Positions 25,646 to 33,209 of a stretch of DNA of 50,181 bases are shown here, one piece after another. Position 1 is the stretch's first letter. The number at the start of each line of letters is the position of its first letter. The notes below the pieces were generated by a model that was not told where the DNA came from, made no database searches, and saw nothing but the letters and a program-made list of their open reading frames with translations. The stretch is taken from positions 1 to 50,181 of the forward strand of contig JAQBVN010000016.1 of NCBI GenBank assembly GCA_027622975.1, written 5' to 3'. The position numbers were made by a program, and so were the translations under genes. This DNA comes from Bacteroidota bacterium. Its GTDB lineage: Bacteria > Bacteroidota > Bacteroidia > Flavobacteriales_D > Sanyastnellaceae.

Positions 25646-25676
25646 TTGGATTTTGGCCCAAAAATACCTATCTTAG
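25646..25676 (+). promoter_or_regulatory. Promoter of the glycogen-synthase-like gene
   Basis: TTG (25646-25648), a 20-base spacer and TATCTTAG (25669-25676) fit the Bacteroidota pattern with one mismatch in the -7 box. The leader would be about 29 bases. Confidence 0.5.
25659..25666 (-). promoter_or_regulatory. Putative -7 box of panC
   Basis: On the minus strand TATTTTTG matches TAnnTTTG exactly. It is back to back with the plus-strand TATCTTAG box, two bases apart, and 52 bases before the panC ATG. Confidence 0.45.
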
Positions 25677-25705
25677 CATTCCGTTTCACCGACGACACAC
25701 AGAAC

Positions 25706-26536
25706 ATGAGTAAGCCCCGAGTTCTTTACATTTCTCAGCACCTGACCCCTTATTTGCCGGAAACGACCATGAGCCATGTTTCCCGCATGTTGCCCCAAGG
25801 GACGCATGAGAAAGGCAAAGAAATTCGCGTCTTCATGCCTCGTTTTGGAAAAATCAATGAGCGCAGGCACCAGCTCCATGAAGTCATTCGATTGTCCGGG
25901 ATGAATTTGAGCATTGACGACACGGACCATCCGCTGATCATCAAGGTGGCTTCCATTCCCACGGCTCGGATTCAGGTGTATTTCATTGACAACGATACGT
26001 ATTTCAAGCGGAAGGCCGTGCTTCGTGATGACAAGGGGGTGATGTTCGCCGACAACGATGAGCGAAGCATGTTCTTTGTTCGCGGCGTGCTTGAGACTGT
26101 CCGTCAGCTCGGGTGGGCTCCTGACATCGTGCATTGCAGTGGCTGGATGACGAGCTTGGTCCCTCTCTACTTGAAGCATGTCTTTGCCGATGAACCGTAC
26201 TTCGCCAAAGCCAAGGTCGTGTACAGCGCTTATGACGAGGGTTTTGATGGAAGCCTCGACGCTCGGATGGCTGAAAAGGTTCAAGCGCATGGCATCCCTG
26301 CAGAGGCATTGGAGTGCATCGCTGACCCCACATTTGACAACCTCAATTGCATGGCCATGCGTCATGCGGATGCTGTGATCGTGGGTTCGAAAACGCTGTC
26401 AGAAGCCTGTCAAAGCACCTTGGGTGCCCTGGACAAACCGATCCTGTCCTACCCAGGTGAAGATGGCTTCGTCACGGAAATTAACGCCTTTTACGACACG
26501 ATTCTCGAGGGAAAAACTGAGGCTGTCGCGGAGTAA
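25706..26536 (+). CDS. Glycogen/starch synthase N-terminal-domain protein (half-length)
   Basis: Predicted 276-residue protein resembling only the N-terminal Rossmann domain of family 5 glycogen synthases: RVLYISQHLTPYLPET, IRVFMPRFGKINERRHQ, IVHCSGWMTSLVPLYLK, VVYSAYDEGF. Complete GlgA proteins are around 480 residues; the C-terminal GT-B domain is missing. The ADP-glucose loop KxGGL is replaced by YLPETTMSH. I recognise this short form next to panC, DUF4270 and glmS in many Bacteroidota, so it is a lineage family and not a local truncation. Glycogen synthesis by it is doubtful. The start is the ATG at 25706; the longer frame includes promoter sequence. Confidence 0.8.
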   Translation: MSKPRVLYISQHLTPYLPETTMSHVSRMLPQGTHEKGKEIRVFMPRFGKINERRHQLHEVIRLSGMNLSIDDTDHPLIIKVASIPTARIQVYFIDNDTYFKRKAVLRDDKGVMFADNDERSMFFVRGVLETVRQLGWAPDIVHCSGWMTSLVPLYLKHVFADEPYFAKAKVVYSAYDEGFDGSLDARMAEKVQAHGIPAEALECIADPTFDNLNCMAMRHADAVIVGSKTLSEACQSTLGALDKPILSYPGEDGFVTEINAFYDTILEGKTEAVAE

Positions 26537-26565
26537 GTCGAGTTCTTGCTGAACTTCGTGCCCTC

Positions 26566-27870
26566 ATGAAGAGGACCCACTCCTGCATCCACCCGACAGT
26601 CACTTTCTTCTTTGGATGCTTGGTGGTGTGCGCAACCGGGTGCACCAAACCACAAACAGACATAGGCCTTGGACTGCAACCCAATGCCGAATTGCTCGAT
26701 GTCTCCATCATTGACACCCTGACCTTATCACTGCACACTGTCCGGGAGGACAGCCTCGAAACGAGTGAGTTGAGCACGGGATTGATTGGGCGTGTGTTTG
26801 TTCCCCGATTTGGATGGGTGGAAGCCGCGCTGGCAACCCAATTGCGCCTTTCTGCTCCTGACGTGAGTTTTGGGTCCCAGCCCGTGGCCGATAGTTTGTT
26901 CTTGCAAATCAGATGGACGGGAGACATGTACGGCCAATCTCTTCCTCAACAATTCAGTGTGCAACCCCTTGCCAACGGCTTGGACATTGACAGCGCCTAT
27001 TACAGCAACCAATGGCCTGCCACGACAGGAGAAGAGTGGGTTGTTGAGGGATCCGGACCCTGGAAAATCGAGCCCAACGACGACTTGGTCGTGGGTGAAG
27101 ACACCTTGGCCCCCCAACTTCGGCTTCCCTTGTCGGTGAGCGTAGGCCAATCCTTGTTGGAATTGGACACAGCAACGTTCGACGACAACGCTTCTTGGAC
27201 GGAACACCTTCCGGGAATTTTGGTGCGGCACACCGGTGGCGGCCATGGCGTGGGGGCTTTGGACATCAGCAGCGGTCTGAGCGTCATGCGTTTGCACTAT
27301 CACAACGACAGTGACACGACTTTCTACGATTTTTTGATCAGTCCACTCAGCGCCAGAATCAACCTGTTCTCTCATGCTTGGGTGGGCGAATTGGCTTCGC
27401 TTCAAGGAGGCCTCGATTCCCTGGAGGGCAGCGACAAGGCGTATGTACTCTCTGCTTCCGGATGCAAAACCATGCTGCGCATTCCACATTTAGAATCGCT
27501 CAAGGACAGTCTCGACGGCGACCTGACGGTGCTCAAGGCAGAACTCGTCTTGCCTGTGGATGAACATGTCTTCTACAAGCGATTTGCGCCTCAGGACCAG
27601 CTGTTTGTGCTGATGAAGAATGCCGCTGGGAACAATGTCTCAACGCCAGACCAAACCTCTCCCATCTCCATCAATGGCACATACGACGCCGCTTCCAAGC
27701 AATACGTATTCAACTTAAGCAGCACTGTGCAGGGGATGCTTAATGGTGATTTGGCTCACCCCGAGTTGTACATTGTATCCAACCGGGCCGGCATCTCTGT
27801 TGCCGGGGTTGTGCTCGAAGGCACCGAACAAGAAGAAGGGGCTCATCTTGTTTTGACGATTGGTCACTGA
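26566..27870 (+). CDS. DUF4270 family lipoprotein
   Basis: Predicted 434-residue lipoprotein with lipobox VVCATGC at the end of its signal sequence. The body is beta-rich and matches DUF4270 (GLGLQP after the Cys, long strands with LDIDSAYY, a C-terminal PELYIVSNRAG-type strand). It is probably exposed in the envelope. DUF4270 genes lie between the glycogen-synthase-like gene and glmS in other Bacteroidota. The function is unknown. A GAACTTCG box ends seven bases before the ATG. Confidence 0.8.
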   Translation: MKRTHSCIHPTVTFFFGCLVVCATGCTKPQTDIGLGLQPNAELLDVSIIDTLTLSLHTVREDSLETSELSTGLIGRVFVPRFGWVEAALATQLRLSAPDVSFGSQPVADSLFLQIRWTGDMYGQSLPQQFSVQPLANGLDIDSAYYSNQWPATTGEEWVVEGSGPWKIEPNDDLVVGEDTLAPQLRLPLSVSVGQSLLELDTATFDDNASWTEHLPGILVRHTGGGHGVGALDISSGLSVMRLHYHNDSDTTFYDFLISPLSARINLFSHAWVGELASLQGGLDSLEGSDKAYVLSASGCKTMLRIPHLESLKDSLDGDLTVLKAELVLPVDEHVFYKRFAPQDQLFVLMKNAAGNNVSTPDQTSPISINGTYDAASKQYVFNLSSTVQGMLNGDLAHPELYIVSNRAGISVAGVVLEGTEQEEGAHLVLTIGH

Positions 27871-27883
27871 CGGAGTATCTTCG
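27852..27883 (+). promoter_or_regulatory. Promoter of glmS
   Basis: TTTG (27852-27855), a 20-base spacer and TATCTTCG (27876-27883) ending five bases before the ATG. The message would start at the start codon, so there is no room for a glmS ribozyme. The -33 element is inside the end of the DUF4270 gene. Confidence 0.6.
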
Positions 27884-27888
27884 GTGTC

Positions 27889-29736
27889 ATGTGCGGAATC
27901 GTAGGTTACCTGGGTCCCAACCCAGCATTCCCCATCTTGATCGAAGGACTCCAACGACTTGAATACCGAGGGTATGACAGCGCCGGCATTGCCACGCTGG
28001 AAGAAGGTTGCCTGCTCCGTGTCGAGAAGAAGAAGGGCAAGGTGGTTGATTTGACCAACCACATCGGAGAACATGCTCCAACTGGAACCATTGGCATTGG
28101 GCACACCCGCTGGGCCACCCACGGGCCTCCCAACGACGTCAATTCTCACCCCCATCTTGGCGGACAAGGCAAAATTGCCCTCATCCACAATGGCATCATT
28201 GAGAACTACGAAGCCATCAAGGAGCTCCTGACGCATCGCGGTCACAAGCTCGTCAGCGACACGGATACGGAAGTTCTGGCGCATTTCATCGAAGAAGTCC
28301 GGATTTCTTCGGGTCTTGATTTGCCCGATGCCGTGCGCGTGGCCTTGAAGGAGGTTGTGGGCGCCTACGCCATTGTCGTCTTGGATCAGGACCACCCTGA
28401 CAGGTTGATTGCGGCCCGCAAATCGAGTCCATTGGTGATTGGCGTGGGGTCCAACAACGAATTCTACGTGGGGTCGGACGCCACACCCATTGTTGCGTAC
28501 ACAAAAAACGTGGTCTACCTGGAAGACGAAGAGGTGGCCACGATGCATCGCAGTGGAGAGCTGAAAATCAGGACCATCGGAGATGTCGTCATCACCCCTG
28601 AGATCCATGCCATTGAAATGGAAATCGCCTCGCTTGAAAAAGGGGGATACGAACATTTCATGCTCAAAGAAATCTTCGAGCAACCCCGCTCCATCCAAGA
28701 TTCCATCCGAGGAAGAGTTCGGCTTCAAACCGGGGAAATTCACATGTCAGGCATTGACGATCACTGGGATGTCTGGAACAAGGCGGGTCGCATTCTGATC
28801 ATCGGATGTGGAACCAGTTGGCATGCCGGCCTGGTGGCGGAATACCTGTTCGAGTCCTTGGCCCGGATTCCTGTGGAGGTGGAATACGCTTCGGAGTTTC
28901 GGTACAGAAACCCCATCATTCGACCTGATGATGTGGTCATTGCGATTTCCCAGAGCGGAGAAACGGCGGACACGCTGGCAGCCATCCGTTTGGCCAAGGA
29001 GCAGGGCGCCCACGTCTTTGGTGTGTGCAACGTTGTGGGATCCAGCATTGCACGTGAAACCCATGCTGGGGCCTACACCCATGCCGGACCTGAAATCGGC
29101 GTTGCATCCACCAAAGCGTTCACGGCACAAGTGGCTGTCCTGAGCACCATGGCAATTCATTTGGGACACAAATTGGGTCGACTCGAAGACAAGGCATTCA
29201 TGAGGTTGATCTCAGGATTGAGCAACGTGCCTGGTCTGGTGGATCGTGTGCTTTCCAAGGCCGAACCCTTGCTTCATGTTGCGACAGTGTTTGCCTCTGC
29301 AGACAACGCGTTGTACCTCGGTCGAGGCTACCAATTTCCTGTGGCGCTCGAGGGTGCTTTGAAACTGAAAGAAATCAGCTACATCCATGCGGAAGGGTAT
29401 CCTGCAGCAGAAATGAAGCACGGTCCCATCGCGTTGATCGACCAAGACATGCCGGTCATCTTCATCGCCACCCACGACGAGGTGTACGACAAGGTGGTCA
29501 GCAACATCCAAGAAGTCAAAGCCCGTGGAGGTCGAATTTTTTCCATTGTCACCGAGGGGGACAAAAAAGTTCGGGCGCTTTCAGACCACGTTTTTGAGGT
29601 GCCCAAAATTCATGAAGCCTTGGCGCCTCTTTTGACGGCCATTCCCATGCAACTTTTGAGCTACCACATTGCGTTGTTGAGGGGGTGCAACGTCGATCAA
29701 CCGAGAAACCTCGCGAAAAGTGTCACGGTTGAATGA
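27889..29736 (+). CDS. glmS: Glutamine--fructose-6-phosphate aminotransferase
   Basis: Predicted 615-residue GlmS, making glucosamine-6-phosphate for peptidoglycan and lipopolysaccharide. It begins MCGIVGYLG with Cys2 as glutaminase nucleophile, followed by GHTRWATHGPP. Two SIS sugar-isomerase domains carry GCGTSWHAG, ISQSGETADT and GRGYQFPVALEGALKLKEISY. It ends with the usual LAKSVTVE. Length and motifs are complete. Confidence 0.97.
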   Translation: MCGIVGYLGPNPAFPILIEGLQRLEYRGYDSAGIATLEEGCLLRVEKKKGKVVDLTNHIGEHAPTGTIGIGHTRWATHGPPNDVNSHPHLGGQGKIALIHNGIIENYEAIKELLTHRGHKLVSDTDTEVLAHFIEEVRISSGLDLPDAVRVALKEVVGAYAIVVLDQDHPDRLIAARKSSPLVIGVGSNNEFYVGSDATPIVAYTKNVVYLEDEEVATMHRSGELKIRTIGDVVITPEIHAIEMEIASLEKGGYEHFMLKEIFEQPRSIQDSIRGRVRLQTGEIHMSGIDDHWDVWNKAGRILIIGCGTSWHAGLVAEYLFESLARIPVEVEYASEFRYRNPIIRPDDVVIAISQSGETADTLAAIRLAKEQGAHVFGVCNVVGSSIARETHAGAYTHAGPEIGVASTKAFTAQVAVLSTMAIHLGHKLGRLEDKAFMRLISGLSNVPGLVDRVLSKAEPLLHVATVFASADNALYLGRGYQFPVALEGALKLKEISYIHAEGYPAAEMKHGPIALIDQDMPVIFIATHDEVYDKVVSNIQEVKARGGRIFSIVTEGDKKVRALSDHVFEVPKIHEALAPLLTAIPMQLLSYHIALLRGCNVDQPRNLAKSVTVE

Positions 29737-29852
29737 CGAAATGCCCTAAACTTGCCGTGGTTTTCAACAACCCCTGTTTGGGATGTTGATAAGCCGAGCT
29801 TTCGTGATTCACTCTTGCGTGCGTTTCTTGCACCACCAAAACCATTGAAACC

Positions 29853-29860
29853 TAAATTTC
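29853..29860 (+). promoter_or_regulatory. Putative -7 box of the outer-membrane protein gene
   Basis: TAAATTTC differs by one base from TAnnTTTG and ends four bases before the ATG at 29865. A TTG lies 22 bases upstream of it. Alternative sites in the 128-base upstream gap cannot be excluded. Confidence 0.35.
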
Positions 29861-29864
29861 AGTC

Positions 29865-30842
29865 ATGAAGAAACTGATGTTCACCCTTGCCATTGCTGCA
29901 ATGGCACTCCCCGCAGCCCAAGCTCAAAAGCAGTTGGGCGGCGAGCACAACATTGAGGTCTCCTTCAATCCTTTCGGAGGGAACCCCATTCAAGCGTCCA
30001 CGTTGAAGTACAGAAACTTCATGGATGACGATCGTGCCTTCCGTTTGACTTTGGGACTCAACAACACAACAAACAAGTTCCTCGTCGTGCCTGAAAACTC
30101 TTTGGGTCAAGCCGGTGCCGCCAACGAAACGCACCCTGACTTGTACCTCACCAACATCCATTCAAGCCTCGAAGTAGGTGTGGGTTACGAAATCCACTTT
30201 GGTGGAACTGACAACTTGTCTCCTTACTTCGCAGTTGCTGCGGGCTACGGCACCTCTTCCTTGACCTTGAAGCGCGATCAATTCAGCGCCTTGAACATCG
30301 ATGGGAGCACTGTGGATCAGGCCTTTTGGGAAGACGAGCCAGACCCCGCAAACTGGGGTGTGTGGTCATACCAAAACGTCGTCAAGTCCAACACCTTGAA
30401 CTTGGATTTGTTGTTTGGAGCTGACTACTACTTCAACGACGCCATCTATGTGGGCTTTGAAGCCGGCTTGCGTTTGTCACAAACCTCCGGCATCAGCTCA
30501 ACGATCACAGCCAGCGATAACAACGCGTTCAACATGTACTTTGACGGTGGCTTCGGTGACGAGAACACCTCTGATTTCGTTCAAAACACCGCCACTGAAA
30601 GCGGCTACCAGTGGAGCACCAACCAAGAAGTCAATTACGTGATCAATGGTGAGCCATGGGACGCGAGCGAAAACGCTGGCCTCTACAGCGCTGTTGACAA
30701 CCTGTGGAGCACTTGGAATGAGCAATCTCCTGAGAACTACGACCAGGTGAATGACCCAGCGCGTAATGCGTACTACAACGGAACAAATTTCCTGGGAACC
30801 TACTCCACAGGCATGTTGCGTCTTGGTTTCCTCTTCGAATAA
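29865..30842 (+). CDS. Outer-membrane beta-barrel protein
   Basis: Predicted 325-residue exported protein. A clean signal peptide (MKKLMFTLAIAAMALPAAQA) is followed by alternating strands with aromatic ends and a C-terminal strand TGMLRLGFLFE ending close to an aromatic residue, as expected for an outer-membrane barrel of the OmpA/porin-like type. No OmpA peptidoglycan-binding domain is present. Codon choice is very regular and a strong terminator follows, suggesting high expression. The substrate or ligand is unknown. Confidence 0.75.
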   Translation: MKKLMFTLAIAAMALPAAQAQKQLGGEHNIEVSFNPFGGNPIQASTLKYRNFMDDDRAFRLTLGLNNTTNKFLVVPENSLGQAGAANETHPDLYLTNIHSSLEVGVGYEIHFGGTDNLSPYFAVAAGYGTSSLTLKRDQFSALNIDGSTVDQAFWEDEPDPANWGVWSYQNVVKSNTLNLDLLFGADYYFNDAIYVGFEAGLRLSQTSGISSTITASDNNAFNMYFDGGFGDENTSDFVQNTATESGYQWSTNQEVNYVINGEPWDASENAGLYSAVDNLWSTWNEQSPENYDQVNDPARNAYYNGTNFLGTYSTGMLRLGFLFE

Positions 30843-30866
30843 GGCAATCCACATCGCACGAACTTG

Positions 30867-30898
30867 GAAAGGCGCCCCTGAAGGCGCCTTTCTTCGTT
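30867..30898 (+). terminator. Rho-independent terminator after the outer-membrane protein gene
   Basis: GAAAGGCGCC (30867-30876), loop CCTGAA and GGCGCCTTTC (30883-30892) form a perfect 10-bp stem followed by TTCGTTTC. Confidence 0.85.
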
Positions 30899-30908
30899 TC
30901 TTGCGGTC

Positions 30909-31667
30909 ATGATCTGTGAATTTGTGTGGCAGGATGTGGTCTACAGAGCAGACCTTTCTCATCCTGTGGATCTCAGCATTCCGCTCGCCGCTGATGGACA
31001 ACCCAATCCCTCTGCGTGGTGCGTACCTCCACCCTCGATGACTCCGGTGCGAGGTGAAGGTTTTGTGGGGTCTGTCATTGCTGGTGGGTCCGTGAATTTT
31101 CGAGACATCCAGTTCAATCCGCACGGTCATGGGACACATACAGAGTGCATGGGCCATATCACCCCGGTTGTGCACCCGGTTGACCCACTTTTTCGAAACC
31201 GCCCAGCCTTTTTCCCATGTGCTGTGATTACCGTGCAACCTCAACAACTGGGAGGAGATTGGGTTGTGACGCCTGATGCACTAGACGCCGTGGCTAAGTT
31301 GCAGTGGCCACCGGCCTTGGTGATGAGGACCTTGCCCAACGATCCGAGCAAAAGAACCCAAGATTGGTCCAACACCAACCCGCCCTATCTAACTTCAGAT
31401 GTCACCACACAATTGGCCAATCATGGTGTACAGCACCTGCTGATTGACCTTCCTTCGGTTGACCGCGAAGTGGATGGGGGCCGATTAGAGGCCCATCACG
31501 CGTTTTGGGGCGTTCCCGACAACCCGAGACCATCTTGCACCATCACGGAGATGATCTACACCCCTCAAAACGTTTCAGACGGATTGTGGCTCTTGCACCT
31601 CGCCGTGGCTCCGTTTGTGAACGACGCGGCACCAAGTCGCCCAACCCTGTATCCCGTGAGCCATTAA
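30909..31667 (+). CDS. Cyclase-family (kynurenine formamidase-like) hydrolase
   Basis: Predicted 252-residue metal-dependent hydrolase of the cyclase family, which includes bacterial kynurenine formamidase (hydrolysis of N-formylkynurenine). The metal motif is NPHGHGTHTECMGHI, matching HxGTHxD...H with Glu at the Asp position. LLIDLPSVDREVDGG...HHAFWG and the conserved C-terminal region are also seen. No other tryptophan-degradation gene is nearby, so the substrate remains open. The start at 30909 directly follows the previous terminator. Confidence 0.8.
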   Translation: MICEFVWQDVVYRADLSHPVDLSIPLAADGQPNPSAWCVPPPSMTPVRGEGFVGSVIAGGSVNFRDIQFNPHGHGTHTECMGHITPVVHPVDPLFRNRPAFFPCAVITVQPQQLGGDWVVTPDALDAVAKLQWPPALVMRTLPNDPSKRTQDWSNTNPPYLTSDVTTQLANHGVQHLLIDLPSVDREVDGGRLEAHHAFWGVPDNPRPSCTITEMIYTPQNVSDGLWLLHLAVAPFVNDAAPSRPTLYPVSH

Positions 31668-31694
31668 CCTCCTGCTGTAGATATGGCCAACGAA

Positions 31695-31720
31695 AAAGCC
31701 CGGCTTTGCAGCCGGGCTTT
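31695..31720. terminator. Bidirectional terminator between cyclase and susD
   Basis: AAAGCCCGGCT (31695-31705), loop TTGC and AGCCGGGCTTT (31710-31720) form a perfect 11-bp stem. T-runs are present on both strands, so it can end both the cyclase transcript and the opposite susCD transcript. Confidence 0.85.
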
Positions 31721-31740
31721 CTCGTCTCATTCATGATTCC

Positions 31741-33183
31741 TCAGTTCACATCCCACCACACAGGGGTGTTCAATGTGTTGTCCGCTCCACCAGCAGCTTC
31801 CCAATTGTCAAAGTTCAGTGTAGCCTCATCCAAGGGCAATGTGAAACGATGGGGTGGCAAGTCGCCATCCGTACCTCCACCTAGGCTTCCGTCGGCACAA
31901 GGATTCAATACAGGACCATCCAACCGACGCCATTCACACCAACCTTCGATGCCTTGCATGTACAAAGCGACCCACTTCTCGTAGACCCAATTGTCAACGG
32001 ATTGAGCATCGATGTAGGCTTGGGCCTCGGCACCATCCACTCCCCAGAAATCCATCGACGCTTGAATTCCTGCTGCAAAATGTTCCTCCGCAGAACCTCC
32101 GGTGTTTGCCCAACCCTTGGCCGCCGCCTCTGCACACAAGAATCGCACTTGAGCAGCGTCCATGAAGATACCCGGCAACGTGGCTTCAAGAACTGCAGAA
32201 CCTCGTTGACTTACTTGGTCGTTCGTCGTCAACGCCGCATTTGCCTCGTTCAAGCCATACACCTCACCTTCGTATTCACCCGAGGCGTTTGGAGCGAAAA
32301 ACACCCCCAAGCGCGGGTCATTGTTGGCTTTGAGGTAATCCACCATGGTGTTGGATGCAGCGAAATCGTTGCGGGTCTTGTAGTCCTCGTTGATTGGGTG
32401 GTTGTTGGGGACAGAATTCAAGTACTGAAACAGAGCGTTGTCAGCGTTGCTCAAGATCACGCCTGCCGCCAGCGCTGATTCGCCTGCAGACTGAGCCGCC
32501 GCTCCATTCACACCAGACATCCGCATGGCCACTCTCAACTTCAACGAGTTGCCAAACATCGCCCACTTGTTCATGTCACCACCGTAAACCACATCCCCCT
32601 GGGGGCCTCCGGCAGCCGCATTGATGCCGCCGAGCGCCTCATCAATCATGGCCACCAACCCGGCATAAACCTGCGCTTGACCATCATAAGCTGGCGTCGT
32701 GTTTGCGCCACCTTGAAGGGCTTCTGAAAAGGGAATGTCACCATAGCAATCCGTCAACATTTGGAATGTCCATGCTTGCAACAGTTTGGCAACAGCGATT
32801 TGATTTTCGTTGGCACCAAAGCCGGCATAATCTCCAGCGTTGTCACCACTGTTCAAATCAATGATGGTTTGCAAATCTTGGAGGGCTCCGGCATAGAACA
32901 CGTTCCAATACCCATTGTCAATCTCAGTCCGAAACTGATAACGGCTTTCGTTGGAATATTGGTTGGATGCCCAATACTGCGCGAGCTGGTTGCCTCGACG
33001 GCCGTTCCACCATTCATCCACAGTGTTGTCCATCAAAGATTTTTGTGCTGAAGTCAACAAGAACCCGGTAGAGACCGCACTTGGCTCATTGGGGTTGGTG
33101 TTGATGGTATCGAAATCCTTCCGACACCCGGTCAAAACGAGGGCCCCAGCAAGACCCAACGTCAACATGCTTTTCAAATTCAT
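31741..33183 (-). CDS. SusD/RagB-family nutrient-binding outer-membrane lipoprotein
   Basis: Predicted 480-residue lipoprotein with lipobox LVLTGC, of the SusD-like type 2 group: FDTINTNPNEPSAV near the N-terminus, then TPR-like helices (LLQAWTFQMLTDCYGDIPFSEA, GNSLKLRVAMRMS) and EKWVALYMQGIEGWCEWRR near the C-terminus. It caps the SusC channel on the cell surface and binds the incoming ligand. It lies 26 bases after the susC-like gene. No degradative enzyme lies nearby, so the ligand, glycan or peptide, is unknown. Confidence 0.9.
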   Translation of the reverse strand: MNLKSMLTLGLAGALVLTGCRKDFDTINTNPNEPSAVSTGFLLTSAQKSLMDNTVDEWWNGRRGNQLAQYWASNQYSNESRYQFRTEIDNGYWNVFYAGALQDLQTIIDLNSGDNAGDYAGFGANENQIAVAKLLQAWTFQMLTDCYGDIPFSEALQGGANTTPAYDGQAQVYAGLVAMIDEALGGINAAAGGPQGDVVYGGDMNKWAMFGNSLKLRVAMRMSGVNGAAAQSAGESALAAGVILSNADNALFQYLNSVPNNHPINEDYKTRNDFAASNTMVDYLKANNDPRLGVFFAPNASGEYEGEVYGLNEANAALTTNDQVSQRGSAVLEATLPGIFMDAAQVRFLCAEAAAKGWANTGGSAEEHFAAGIQASMDFWGVDGAEAQAYIDAQSVDNWVYEKWVALYMQGIEGWCEWRRLDGPVLNPCADGSLGGGTDGDLPPHRFTLPLDEATLNFDNWEAAGGADNTLNTPVWWDVN

Positions 33184-33209
33184 GATCTTTTGTTTTTCAG
33201 GTTGGGTGA

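Noticed and set aside
27871..27888. glmS ribozyme
   Set aside because: Only 18 bases separate the DUF4270 stop from glmS, and the promoter box ends five bases before the ATG, so there is no room.
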